Assembly (NCBI GenBank): GCA_024401475.1
Contig: JAKSKZ010000002.1
Location: forward strand, 62,001 to 126,000
Length of the DNA stretch: 64,000 bases
Reading direction: 5' to 3'
DNA from: Paludibacteraceae bacterium
Lineage (GTDB): Bacteria; Bacteroidota; Bacteroidia; Bacteroidales; Paludibacteraceae
Part shown: piece after piece, positions 43,459-50,844 of the stretch
Numbering within the stretch: position 1 is the first letter of the stretch
Layout of the letters: each line of letters begins with the position of its first letter
Notes under the pieces: model-generated
Seen by the model: only the letters and a program-made list of their open reading frames with translations
Told to the model about the DNA's origin: nothing
The model's database searches: none
Position numbers and translations under genes: made by a program

Positions 43459-44919
43459 TTATATTTCTTTTCTAAGTCTTGAAACTGGAATATTTAATTG
43501 CTCTCTATATTTTGCGACAGTTCTTCTCGCTATCGGATAACCCTTTTTAGACAAAATTTCTGTCAACTGATCATCAGTCAACGGTTTACGCTTATCCTCT
43601 GCCTCTATGCACTCTTGCAATATTTTCTTCACCGCAATGGTAGAGACATCCTCCCCCTGATCATTCTGCATTGTCTCGGAGAAGAAGTACTTCAACGGAT
43701 AAACCCCGAAATTCGTTTGAATGAACTTGCTATTGCTTACTCTCGATATTGTAGATATATCGTAACCCGTGTCATCTGATATATTCTTCAAAATCATCGG
43801 CTTCAGCTTCGTCTCATCTCCATCCAAGAAAAACTCACGCTGACGATTGATAATGGCCTGCATTGTGCGCTGTAGCGTCTCCTGACGTTGCTTAACAGCA
43901 TTGATGAACCATTTAGCCGCATCCAACTTTTGTTTCACGAAAGAGACGGCGTCTTTCATCTCCGAAGATTGATTATTCTTGTTGGAAGAATACTCCTCCA
44001 ACATATCCGAATAGCTTCTGCTTATGCGAAGTTCTGGTACGCTTCGATTATTTAGACTCAGATACAACTCGCCATCTTGGTTTTCAAGGATAAAATCAGG
44101 CACCACCTGAACGCTATTCTCTTCAAGGACATCCGTCCAAGAAGCACCAGGCTTAGGATTCAACTTTACAATCTCCGCCACGGCAGTTCGAAAAGCATCC
44201 TCGTCTATCGACAATCGCTTAATCACTTTATCGTAATGCTTCTTGCTGAACTCCTCGAAGCAATTTTGCAAGACATCGATAGCCAATTTGACCTCATCCG
44301 TCTGAACCTTTCGTTCCAATTGCAAAATAAGACACTCCTGCAAATTTGTCGCCCCTATGCCTGCGGGATCAAGATGCTGAACCAATTCCACAGCGGCCGC
44401 CATATCGGCATCTGCCACCTGCACACCCTGCTGAAACGAATAATCGTCGACCATCGCCTCCACCTCGCGACGCAAATATCCATCCTGATCTACGTTACCT
44501 ACAACATACTCTGCCAATTCCATCATTTCGGAAGGAATGGTCTTTAAACGCAACTGGTCAATCAAATGCTCATAAAGTGAAGAGGCTGTTGAATAGATGG
44601 AGTCATCTCGCTTGTCTTCATTGTTCCCATTGACCAACTGAAGCTTATAATCAGGTATGTCGTCCTCGTTCTTGTAATCGCCCAATCCGAAATCATCCTC
44701 ATAATCATAGCCCTGCTCATCCTTATTGTTAGGGTCGGCCATGGCAGCATCCTCGTCTTGAGGATACTCTTCTGCCACTTCAAGGGCTGGATTGTCCTCA
44801 ATCTCTTGCTTAATACGCTCTTCCATCACCAAAGCGGAATCCTCAATCATCCTAATCAACTGTATCTGTTGAGGGGACAATTTCTGCTGAAGTGTTGTCT
44901 GTAAGTTTAGCTTAAGCAT
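43459..44919 (-). CDS. rpoN: RNA polymerase sigma-54 factor
   Basis: A sigma-54 factor of about 486 residues. The N-terminal activator region is LKLNLQTTLQQKLSPQQIQL, the core-binding region follows (HLDPAGIGATNLQECLILQL), and the C-terminal RpoN box is ARRTVAKYRE. The ATG at 44917-44919 is chosen because family members start at this point and the -7 box at 44961-44968 would leave almost no leader for the ATG at 44940. It directs transcription that depends on AAA+ enhancer-binding proteins; none is in the window. Confidence 0.93.
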   Translation of the reverse strand: MLKLNLQTTLQQKLSPQQIQLIRMIEDSALVMEERIKQEIEDNPALEVAEEYPQDEDAAMADPNNKDEQGYDYEDDFGLGDYKNEDDIPDYKLQLVNGNNEDKRDDSIYSTASSLYEHLIDQLRLKTIPSEMMELAEYVVGNVDQDGYLRREVEAMVDDYSFQQGVQVADADMAAAVELVQHLDPAGIGATNLQECLILQLERKVQTDEVKLAIDVLQNCFEEFSKKHYDKVIKRLSIDEDAFRTAVAEIVKLNPKPGASWTDVLEENSVQVVPDFILENQDGELYLSLNNRSVPELRISRSYSDMLEEYSSNKNNQSSEMKDAVSFVKQKLDAAKWFINAVKQRQETLQRTMQAIINRQREFFLDGDETKLKPMILKNISDDTGYDISTISRVSNSKFIQTNFGVYPLKYFFSETMQNDQGEDVSTIAVKKILQECIEAEDKRKPLTDDQLTEILSKKGYPIARRTVAKYREQLNIPVSRLRKEI

Positions 44920-44960
44920 ATTTTTGGGATTGGAACGCAAAAATTAGAACTATATCAATG

Positions 44961-44968
44961 CAAATGTA
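44961..44968 (-). promoter_or_regulatory. -7 box, rpoN
   Basis: Minus-strand TACATTTG matches the consensus and gives a leader of about 35 nt to the chosen rpoN start. No -33 TTTG at the right distance. Confidence 0.42.
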
Positions 44969-45182
44969 ATGCTTTTTTGGAAAAATAGTAAAGGATGTCC
45001 TAAACAAAAGTCCCAAGCTCATAAAAAAGTTTTGACATCTATCTATAAAAAATAATATTTACAAACTTTACAAAAATTATATATAACTAATAATCAATAA
45101 CATAAAAAATCGTCTCGACAATATCGACAGAAAAAAAGCCATTTACTGCAAATGCTGTGCCACAATATTTTCAAGAAAGTCT

Positions 45183-45190
45183 TATCTTTG
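45183..45190 (+). promoter_or_regulatory. -7 box before the 45226 gene
   Basis: TATCTTTG matches the consensus. It lies 35 nt before the ATG at 45226, which supports that start over the TTG at 45214. Confidence 0.5.
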
Positions 45191-45225
45191 TATATAGTAG
45201 GAAATTAGGATAATTGGCAGTTGGT

Positions 45226-46029
45226 ATGAAAATTAAGTTGCTTTTCTCAGCAGTAGTTCTCTCTCTATCCTTCATGACAGCAGAGGCAAAACTAAAGTTC
45301 AAGGTAGGACTGGAGACAGGCTACCAACTTTACGTTGGAGAACATTTGACGCCTCATAGCGACAATGACAGCAAAGAGGTAGAAGAGAAGGAGTCGCTGA
45401 GCAACTACAATCCATTTCTCCCCACTGATGAGGAAACCTATCTACACTGCTTCTTTGGCGGCGTGACAGGCGAATTCTTATGGGGCCGTGAGCGTTTCGG
45501 CATCACTACTGGAGCACGCTACACGCAATTCATCGACATCTACGATTTTGATGAGAGCCAGACCATCAGCTCGGACGAAGGCGAGGAAGAGATTATCAGT
45601 TCCAACCAACTAACACAACGCACACACTATGTCGGAGTGCCTTTGGAATTTAGGATATTGGCTTCACGCCCAGGCCGCCCGTGCCGTTTCTATTTCAAAA
45701 TGGGTAGTTCATGGAACTTCCTCATGGCAACAGAAAATATAGTGAAGACAAAAAATCCTATAACAGGGGAGGAGTCTGAGGAAAAGCCTTCAAATGTGGG
45801 ACGTGAGCCCGATCAATTCATGGGCACGCTATACCCTGCCATCGGATGCCGCTTTTTCCGCTACTACCCACTCTTGAATGTGGAGTTGCAAATGCCATCG
45901 TTCCTCATCAATATGCCAACTTCTTATTTTGCCTACAATATAGGCTTGGGGTTGAATGTATCCATCCAATTCCCAACCGATAAAAAGGCTTACGATAAGA
46001 ATCGTCCGATGGGCGTGCCTTATTACTAA
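45226..46029 (+). CDS. Secreted, probable outer-membrane beta-barrel protein
   Basis: A 267-residue protein with a signal peptide (MKIKLLFSAVVLSLSFMTAEA). The remainder alternates short amphipathic strands (LKFKVGLETGYQLYVGEH; RFGITTGARYTQFIDIYDF; YFAYNIGLGLNVSIQF), as in outer-membrane beta-barrel proteins of the porin family. An acidic linker (DEGEEEII) lies near residue 120. No specific function can be given. It precedes the YD-repeat protein by 45 nt. Confidence 0.68.
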   Translation: MKIKLLFSAVVLSLSFMTAEAKLKFKVGLETGYQLYVGEHLTPHSDNDSKEVEEKESLSNYNPFLPTDEETYLHCFFGGVTGEFLWGRERFGITTGARYTQFIDIYDFDESQTISSDEGEEEIISSNQLTQRTHYVGVPLEFRILASRPGRPCRFYFKMGSSWNFLMATENIVKTKNPITGEESEEKPSNVGREPDQFMGTLYPAIGCRFFRYYPLLNVELQMPSFLINMPTSYFAYNIGLGLNVSIQFPTDKKAYDKNRPMGVPYY

Positions 46030-46074
46030 AAATTTGAACAATTATAATTCCACTAAAATTGAATTGAAAAAATC

Positions 46075-46929
46075 ATGAAAAGGAAAGAATTAATCTATTT
46101 TTTGGCAACAGCATTGATGATGCTGACCAATGTGACAAACGGATGGTGTAGTTCTAACGCAACATTATGGCTGAACGACCTCAAAGGCCCCATAAAGGAG
46201 TGTAGGGAGTATTTAGCCACAGCTAACTCTGGCAAACTTGTCAAAGGCGACTTGAACAGCGTCAAAAAGTATGACAAAGAAGGTCGATTGACCGAATGGT
46301 GCGAATACGAGAACTCACAAACACTCTTGAAAAAAAACTTGTATAAGTACGACAACAAAGGAAACAGAACAGAATGGTGCATATACGACAACAAGAATGT
46401 CCGACGCTCAAAATTCACTTATAAATATGATGGAAACGGAAATGCCGTAGAAGAACTCGAGTATAACGAGAAGGACTCGCTAATACAAAAATTCATCTGT
46501 CGCTATAACTCCAAAAATCAATTGGCGGAAAAAACATGCTACAAGAAGCATGACTGCAAAGAGTGGAAATGCACCTACCTCTACAACGACAAAGGCCACG
46601 AAATGGAATGGCACAAAAATGACGTGGACAGCTCTTCTCATTTCGAGAAATGGACCAAAACAAAATATCTCTACAAATACGACAAGAAAGGTAACATGAC
46701 GGAAAGAACAGCCTTAGGGCTTCAAGACGACCAAAGTTGGCGATATACTTTCGAATACAAAAAAGGTCATGTGAAAAGAATGTTCTTTTACGACGACAAT
46801 GACGATTTAGTAGGAAGAAATGATTATAAATACGACAAGAAGGGCAACTGTTCTGAAATCTACATGTACCTCCAAGACTCAAAGAATCTTATAGGTGGTT
46901 TTGTATTTGAACATCAATACTATAAATAA
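46075..46929 (+). CDS. Secreted protein with RHS/YD-like repeats
   Basis: A 284-residue protein with a signal peptide (YFLATALMMLTNVTNGWCSS) and at least eight tandem segments of the form YKYDNKGNRTEWCIYDN, YKYDKKGNMTERTAL and YKYDKKGNCSEIYMY. This is the YD/RHS-like repeat that folds as a beta-rich scaffold. No toxin domain or RHS core end is present; the protein simply ends after the last repeat. A terminator follows. It may be co-transcribed with the beta-barrel gene. Confidence 0.72.
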   Translation: MKRKELIYFLATALMMLTNVTNGWCSSNATLWLNDLKGPIKECREYLATANSGKLVKGDLNSVKKYDKEGRLTEWCEYENSQTLLKKNLYKYDNKGNRTEWCIYDNKNVRRSKFTYKYDGNGNAVEELEYNEKDSLIQKFICRYNSKNQLAEKTCYKKHDCKEWKCTYLYNDKGHEMEWHKNDVDSSSHFEKWTKTKYLYKYDKKGNMTERTALGLQDDQSWRYTFEYKKGHVKRMFFYDDNDDLVGRNDYKYDKKGNCSEIYMYLQDSKNLIGGFVFEHQYYK

Positions 46930-46960
46930 CAGATAGGGCTTTCGCCCTATCTTATTAATA
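46930..46960 (+). terminator. Terminator after the YD-repeat gene
   Basis: The arms agatagggc and gccctatct flank a 4-nt loop (tttc) and are followed by tattaata. The T run is short. Confidence 0.65.
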
Positions 46961-47040
46961 GACCATTCTCGCAAGATTCACAGGCAAGTCCATACATTCA
47001 CGGGCTCCACCTCCCTGCTCGCCGTGTGCACCCACCTTAT

Positions 47041-47682
47041 TTATCGGAGAAACAACTTATTTTCAGAATATAAATTCACGGGGAAAGCCTCAACAGCCAA
47101 CTCGTCACACTTGATATAAATATCTCTGCCTCCTGCGGAATATCTATAAGCATCTTCTCTGCCTTGGTTCTTCGTCTGCTCGGCAACAGCCAGAGTCAAC
47201 GACTCCATGGCCCCCGAATTATTGTCGCCTCTATCTACACCGACAAAATATACGAGAGAATTTTTGTCGCATATGAGCAACGTGTCTATGAGCGGAGTTT
47301 TGAGAAGAGCAGGTTTTATTTTAGATAGATCCACGCCATATTCGCAATAACCGATATATTTTGGATGAATCACATGTAGGGACTGCTGACAGGGTTTGAC
47401 CTGACTGAATGCAGCCGTTTTGCCCATTTTAAAATGCAAATCAACGATGGTGTCTGCCAAGCCTGCTTTCGCCAACAATTTTGCAGAAACATCCACACTC
47501 TTCTTCTGATAAGGGCGAGAGGTTGAATCCAAAAGAGCCAGATACAACCTGCTTCCTTCGGAATCCTTAGCATACACCACCCATTTTTGAGAATTATCGT
47601 TATTGCCCCAGCCTGCTTGAAAAAAGTAGGCTGATGAAACTATGGCCACTAACTGGATAATGAACAAAATCTTCTTCATCAT
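47041..47682 (-). CDS. Exported protein of unknown function
   Basis: A 213-residue protein with an N-terminal signal or anchor (KKILFIIQLVAIVSSAYFFQ) and a soluble remainder that I do not recognise. The ATG overlaps the stop of the 346-residue membrane gene (ATGA). It is the last gene of the Nudix-FHA-membrane operon. Confidence 0.6.
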   Translation of the reverse strand: MMKKILFIIQLVAIVSSAYFFQAGWGNNDNSQKWVVYAKDSEGSRLYLALLDSTSRPYQKKSVDVSAKLLAKAGLADTIVDLHFKMGKTAAFSQVKPCQQSLHVIHPKYIGYCEYGVDLSKIKPALLKTPLIDTLLICDKNSLVYFVGVDRGDNNSGAMESLTLAVAEQTKNQGREDAYRYSAGGRDIYIKCDELAVEAFPVNLYSENKLFLR

Positions 47683-48719
47683 AAAACACCCAATTTAGTC
47701 AGAATTGTATAAATAAGCAGCAACACCCATGCAACCGTCAGTACATTGAACGACACACCAAGAATCTTATCCGACAGAGTCGATTCGCCATTAGACAAAT
47801 GGGCTAATTGGGCACATTCGTCAAACTCCTCCTTCGTCAAATCCTTCACTTTCTCGTCCTGCCTGAACTTCTCCAATATCTTATCACCCCTCTTTCCAGC
47901 AATGCGAATGGCCAAAAGGAACGGACCGATAACACAACCAAAGAAGAAGATTGCTAACTGAGGAAAACTATGGTCATCGGTTTTAAAAAGAAGATATAAC
48001 AATGGACATAAAGCGAAAGCTGCCACCATCGACCATATTATACCGCTCGATATAGTGGACTTCACATCTGAAAAATAGGGTATGAAGGTCGATAGCCTCT
48101 CCCGCTTTTCGTCGGCAGCCTCTTGGGTTAACTGCCCCTCTACAACCAACCTGTCGATGTACTGATCTCGCTGTAAATCGGCCTTGTCGCCAATGTCGCG
48201 ACCGCTCCAATACTCGACTGCCTTTTTTATCTCTTTTTCGTCGTATGAAAAGCTATTCAACTTATACTTATCATGCAAGACATCTTGCCCCACCTTGTGC
48301 AAAACATGGAGAAACCAAGCTTTCTTCTTTTTGCCCTTCCTGTGTTGCAACCCTCGCACGACACCTCGTCCCAGCTCCTCGGCAAAAGTGAGCTCCTCAT
48401 CGCCATAATAGGCATGTGTGACCTCATCCCAAGGATAAGAGACCTTGTCGCCTATCTTTATGCCCTCCTCGCCTATCACAATCGTCGATTGATCGGGGAA
48501 ATAACTAAGATAAAGGCCATAGGCAGCAACAAGTCCTATGCACAAATAGATCAACGCTGTCTTCACATCATCCATTACCTCCTCGATGGAGGTAAACTGC
48601 GCACAAAGCTTGCTGACACAGAAGAACAAGATTATAGAACCCACCACATTATACAACACTCGATATAACGGCAAGGTGGTTTTGTCTCTCAATACCAAAT
48701 CTTCACCTTCTCTCCACAT
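47679..48719 (-). CDS. Multi-pass membrane protein of the FHA operon
   Basis: A 346-residue protein with five hydrophobic segments: two near the N-terminus (YNVVGSIILFFCVSKLC; YLCIGLVAAYGLYLSY), two in the middle (IIWSMVAAFALCPLLYLLF; LAIFFFGCVIGPFLLAI) and one at the C-terminus (LTVAWVLLLIYTILTKLG). Between them lies a soluble segment of about 150 residues with KVSYPWDEVTHAYYGDEE, PH-like in look. The family is unknown to me. It starts 15 nt after the FHA gene. Confidence 0.6.
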   Translation of the reverse strand: MWREGEDLVLRDKTTLPLYRVLYNVVGSIILFFCVSKLCAQFTSIEEVMDDVKTALIYLCIGLVAAYGLYLSYFPDQSTIVIGEEGIKIGDKVSYPWDEVTHAYYGDEELTFAEELGRGVVRGLQHRKGKKKKAWFLHVLHKVGQDVLHDKYKLNSFSYDEKEIKKAVEYWSGRDIGDKADLQRDQYIDRLVVEGQLTQEAADEKRERLSTFIPYFSDVKSTISSGIIWSMVAAFALCPLLYLLFKTDDHSFPQLAIFFFGCVIGPFLLAIRIAGKRGDKILEKFRQDEKVKDLTKEEFDECAQLAHLSNGESTLSDKILGVSFNVLTVAWVLLLIYTILTKLGVL

Positions 48720-48734
48720 AGGTAATTCCTTTTA

Positions 48735-49232
48735 TCAATCCTCATCATTAATTTTCAGAATGAGCGTAGTGGCTCCAAGCGTGATAATCTCTCCATCGGA
48801 GATGATGCGTCGCTCGTTCTTCTGAAGGATATCGTTCATCACAAAAGTTCCGACAAGGCTGTCGTAGTCACGAATGGTGTAAATGGTCTCTCCGCCGTCC
48901 TGAGGCTTCACGTTGATGATGCAATGCTTGCGATCCATACTTCTGTCGTTCGTGTCAATCGGCGCATTAATCTCCGTGCCCTTGCAACGCCTGCCGAAAA
49001 AGTTGTCGCCCTCCATCAATGGAATGACTTGCCTCTCGCAAAAAACATTTTCCACCACCACGATGCTTCCATAAGGAGATTTCTTGGGAGCCTCTTCCTT
49101 CTTCGATTTGAACTTCACATTGAAATCCTTTCCGCAACTCTCGCAATGGAGAATCAAGGTGCGCCCCACCTCTATACGAGACTCCTCGAACTGCACAAAA
49201 TCATCGCATTTCGGACATCTTATCTTTCTCAT
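48735..49232 (-). CDS. Zinc-ribbon FHA-domain protein
   Basis: A 165-residue protein. An N-terminal zinc-ribbon (IRCPKCDDFVQF, then HCESCGKDF) is followed by an FHA domain (about 60-160) with FFGRRCKGTEI, DRSMDRKHCIINV, and YDSLVGTFVMNDI. FHA domains bind phosphothreonine, so a Ser/Thr kinase should supply a ligand; none is in the window. It starts 3 nt after the Nudix gene. Confidence 0.8.
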   Translation of the reverse strand: MRKIRCPKCDDFVQFEESRIEVGRTLILHCESCGKDFNVKFKSKKEEAPKKSPYGSIVVVENVFCERQVIPLMEGDNFFGRRCKGTEINAPIDTNDRSMDRKHCIINVKPQDGGETIYTIRDYDSLVGTFVMNDILQKNERRIISDGEIITLGATTLILKINDED

Positions 49233-49235
49233 AAC

Positions 49236-49754
49236 TTACTCTGATTTTTGGGACAAATCCAACTCCTGCAACATGGCGAATTCCTTTCTGAAATTGCCTG
49301 TAAAGATGTCTTCGTCTAAATGCTTTGCAATCTCATCCATTGGCCAAAAGCGACCTTCGTCCAACTCCACAGGGTCTATGGTGAATGGACCTTCATAAAC
49401 GGTGCGATAGGAATAGACCAACTCGCGCTCCACCGTGCTCTCCCAAAGATAAGAGTAGTTGAACGTAGGTTCGAACTCCAGAACGCCCAACTCTTCGCGC
49501 GCCTCACGACGAAGAGCGATATCGACATTCTCGCCCAAGTCGATATGGCCGCCTACAGCCGTGTCCCACTTCCCAGGCTGAATATCCTTGCTTGACGAAC
49601 GCTTCTGAAGGAAGAGCTCACCCTTCGTATTGAATATATGCAAGTGCACAACAGGATGCAACTTCATAGACCCGCCGTGACACTCCTTGCGAGTGGCCGA
49701 GCCGATAATATTACCAGCCTCGTCAACCAATGGAAATATCTCTTCTTTTGCCAT
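49236..49754 (-). CDS. Nudix hydrolase (IDI-like)
   Basis: A Nudix hydrolase of about 172 residues. The Nudix box is GGHIDLGENVDIALRREARE followed directly by ELG, with all catalytic glutamates present. The N-terminus EEIFPLVDEAGNIIGSATRK resembles the isopentenyl-diphosphate-isomerase-like branch. The substrate is unknown. The ATG at 49752-49754 is used; a start two codons upstream is equally possible. A consensus promoter lies just upstream. Confidence 0.85.
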   Translation of the reverse strand: MAKEEIFPLVDEAGNIIGSATRKECHGGSMKLHPVVHLHIFNTKGELFLQKRSSSKDIQPGKWDTAVGGHIDLGENVDIALRREAREELGVLEFEPTFNYSYLWESTVERELVYSYRTVYEGPFTIDPVELDEGRFWPMDEIAKHLDEDIFTGNFRKEFAMLQELDLSQKSE

Positions 49755-49770
49755 AATCATTTATTTTTGA

Positions 49771-49801
49771 CAAAGGTAGCATTTTGCTGGGAAGTGACAA
49801 A
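49771..49801 (-). promoter_or_regulatory. Promoter of the Nudix-FHA-membrane operon
   Basis: On the minus strand TTTG (49798-49801), 19 nt, then TACCTTTG (49771-49778). Boxes and spacing match the Bacteroidetes consensus; the leader would be about 10 nt, nearly leaderless. Confidence 0.7.
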
Positions 49802-49822
49802 AAAGAAAAGTAATGGCACTAA

Positions 49823-50677
49823 TTAATCATCTATAGGCCCAGGGACATAAATATTCCCATCTGTTATACATATCCCATAAGAAACATCACGCACCCTATT
49901 TTCTTGAGGAACTAATATTCCCCTTACAACAAGATCTTTAATATCTCTCATAGCAGTATCAAGTGAAACGCCAGACTGCTTAGCCCAGTTTTTCACATTT
50001 AATTTTCCTACGTAGCCATCAAGATAAAAATTAAGCATACGATGCTGTCTCTCAGATATAATATCTCTTGAATGTATTTGCCAAAAAATCGCTTTGTTTA
50101 GGATTTTTGAAAGCATTTCGTCGGCAGATTCAATGCTTCTCAACATACAATCGAGATACCATTCAATCCATCTTGTTATATTAAGCGAACCTTTTTGGCA
50201 TGCCTCTATGATCTCGTTATACTTCCTTTTTTCCTTGTTTATTTGTCGAGAAATGCTAAAAAACCTAATATTTGTACCTTCCGCCTGATTCAATGCCATG
50301 TCAGCAATTGCACGACCAATACGTCCATTCCCATCATCAAATGGATGAATGCTGACAAACCAAAAATGAGCAACAGCAGATTTGACATAGTCTTGGGGCG
50401 TTGCTTCGGAATTAAACCAATCTATAAATAGTTGCATCTCCTTTGGAAGCTGTTCTGCTTCAGGAGCATGATAATGCACCTTTTCCCTATCAAATGTGCC
50501 AGTAACGACATCCATAGAATCTTTGCGGTACATACCTACGTTAATTCTATATAAACCACTAAAACCATTAGGGAACAGGCAGTTATGCCAACCAAACAAT
50601 CTTTCGTCAGACAATGGGATATTAAATCTATTTGTAGCATCCATCATCATTAAACTTTTGCGGATAATAAACCGCAT
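49823..50677 (-). CDS. Fic-family protein without the usual N-terminal domain
   Basis: A 284-residue Fic protein. The intact catalytic motif HPFDDGNGRIGR lies near residue 116, and a winged helix-turn-helix follows at the C-terminus (GKLNVKNWAKQSGVSLDTAM, then RDIKDLVVRGILVP). Homologues with this C-terminus normally have about 90-100 further N-terminal residues (DUF4172) holding the inhibitory helix. Here family-like sequence starts at about MMMDATNRFNIPLSDERLFG, and the frame opens inside a palindromic array. It may be truncated, or an unregulated variant. AMPylation of a target protein is the expected activity. Confidence 0.72.
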   Translation of the reverse strand: MRFIIRKSLMMMDATNRFNIPLSDERLFGWHNCLFPNGFSGLYRINVGMYRKDSMDVVTGTFDREKVHYHAPEAEQLPKEMQLFIDWFNSEATPQDYVKSAVAHFWFVSIHPFDDGNGRIGRAIADMALNQAEGTNIRFFSISRQINKEKRKYNEIIEACQKGSLNITRWIEWYLDCMLRSIESADEMLSKILNKAIFWQIHSRDIISERQHRMLNFYLDGYVGKLNVKNWAKQSGVSLDTAMRDIKDLVVRGILVPQENRVRDVSYGICITDGNIYVPGPIDD

Positions 50678-50724
50678 TATTTGCGGATTGTTATCCGCAA
50701 AATTTGCGGTTTAGAGTCCGCAAA
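50657..50724. promoter_or_regulatory. Three-unit palindromic operator array upstream of the Fic gene
   Basis: Three units start at 50657, 50680 and 50703, exactly 23 nt apart. Each has TTTGCGG and CCGCAAA arms (the first unit's right arm is CCGCATT) around 8 nt. The middle unit is perfect, with arms TTTGCGGAT and ATCCGCAAA. Equal spacing of about two helical turns favours a cooperative DNA-binding protein, perhaps the winged helix of the Fic protein itself. The array overlaps the start of the Fic frame. Confidence 0.7.
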
Positions 50725-50762
50725 CTATAAGCATAAATTAATCCTCATTCATTTCCCTTAAA

Positions 50763-50795
50763 ACAAAGAAGGAGAAGCCGTAGCCTCTCCTCTTC
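50763..50795 (-). terminator. Terminator after the CotH gene
   Basis: On the minus strand the arms ggagaggc and gcttctcc flank the loop tacg and are followed by ttctttgtttt. Confidence 0.72.
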
Positions 50796-50844
50796 AAACG
50801 ATAATTATGTAATGGTGATCTCTATAGAGCTCTCCTAATGTTTG

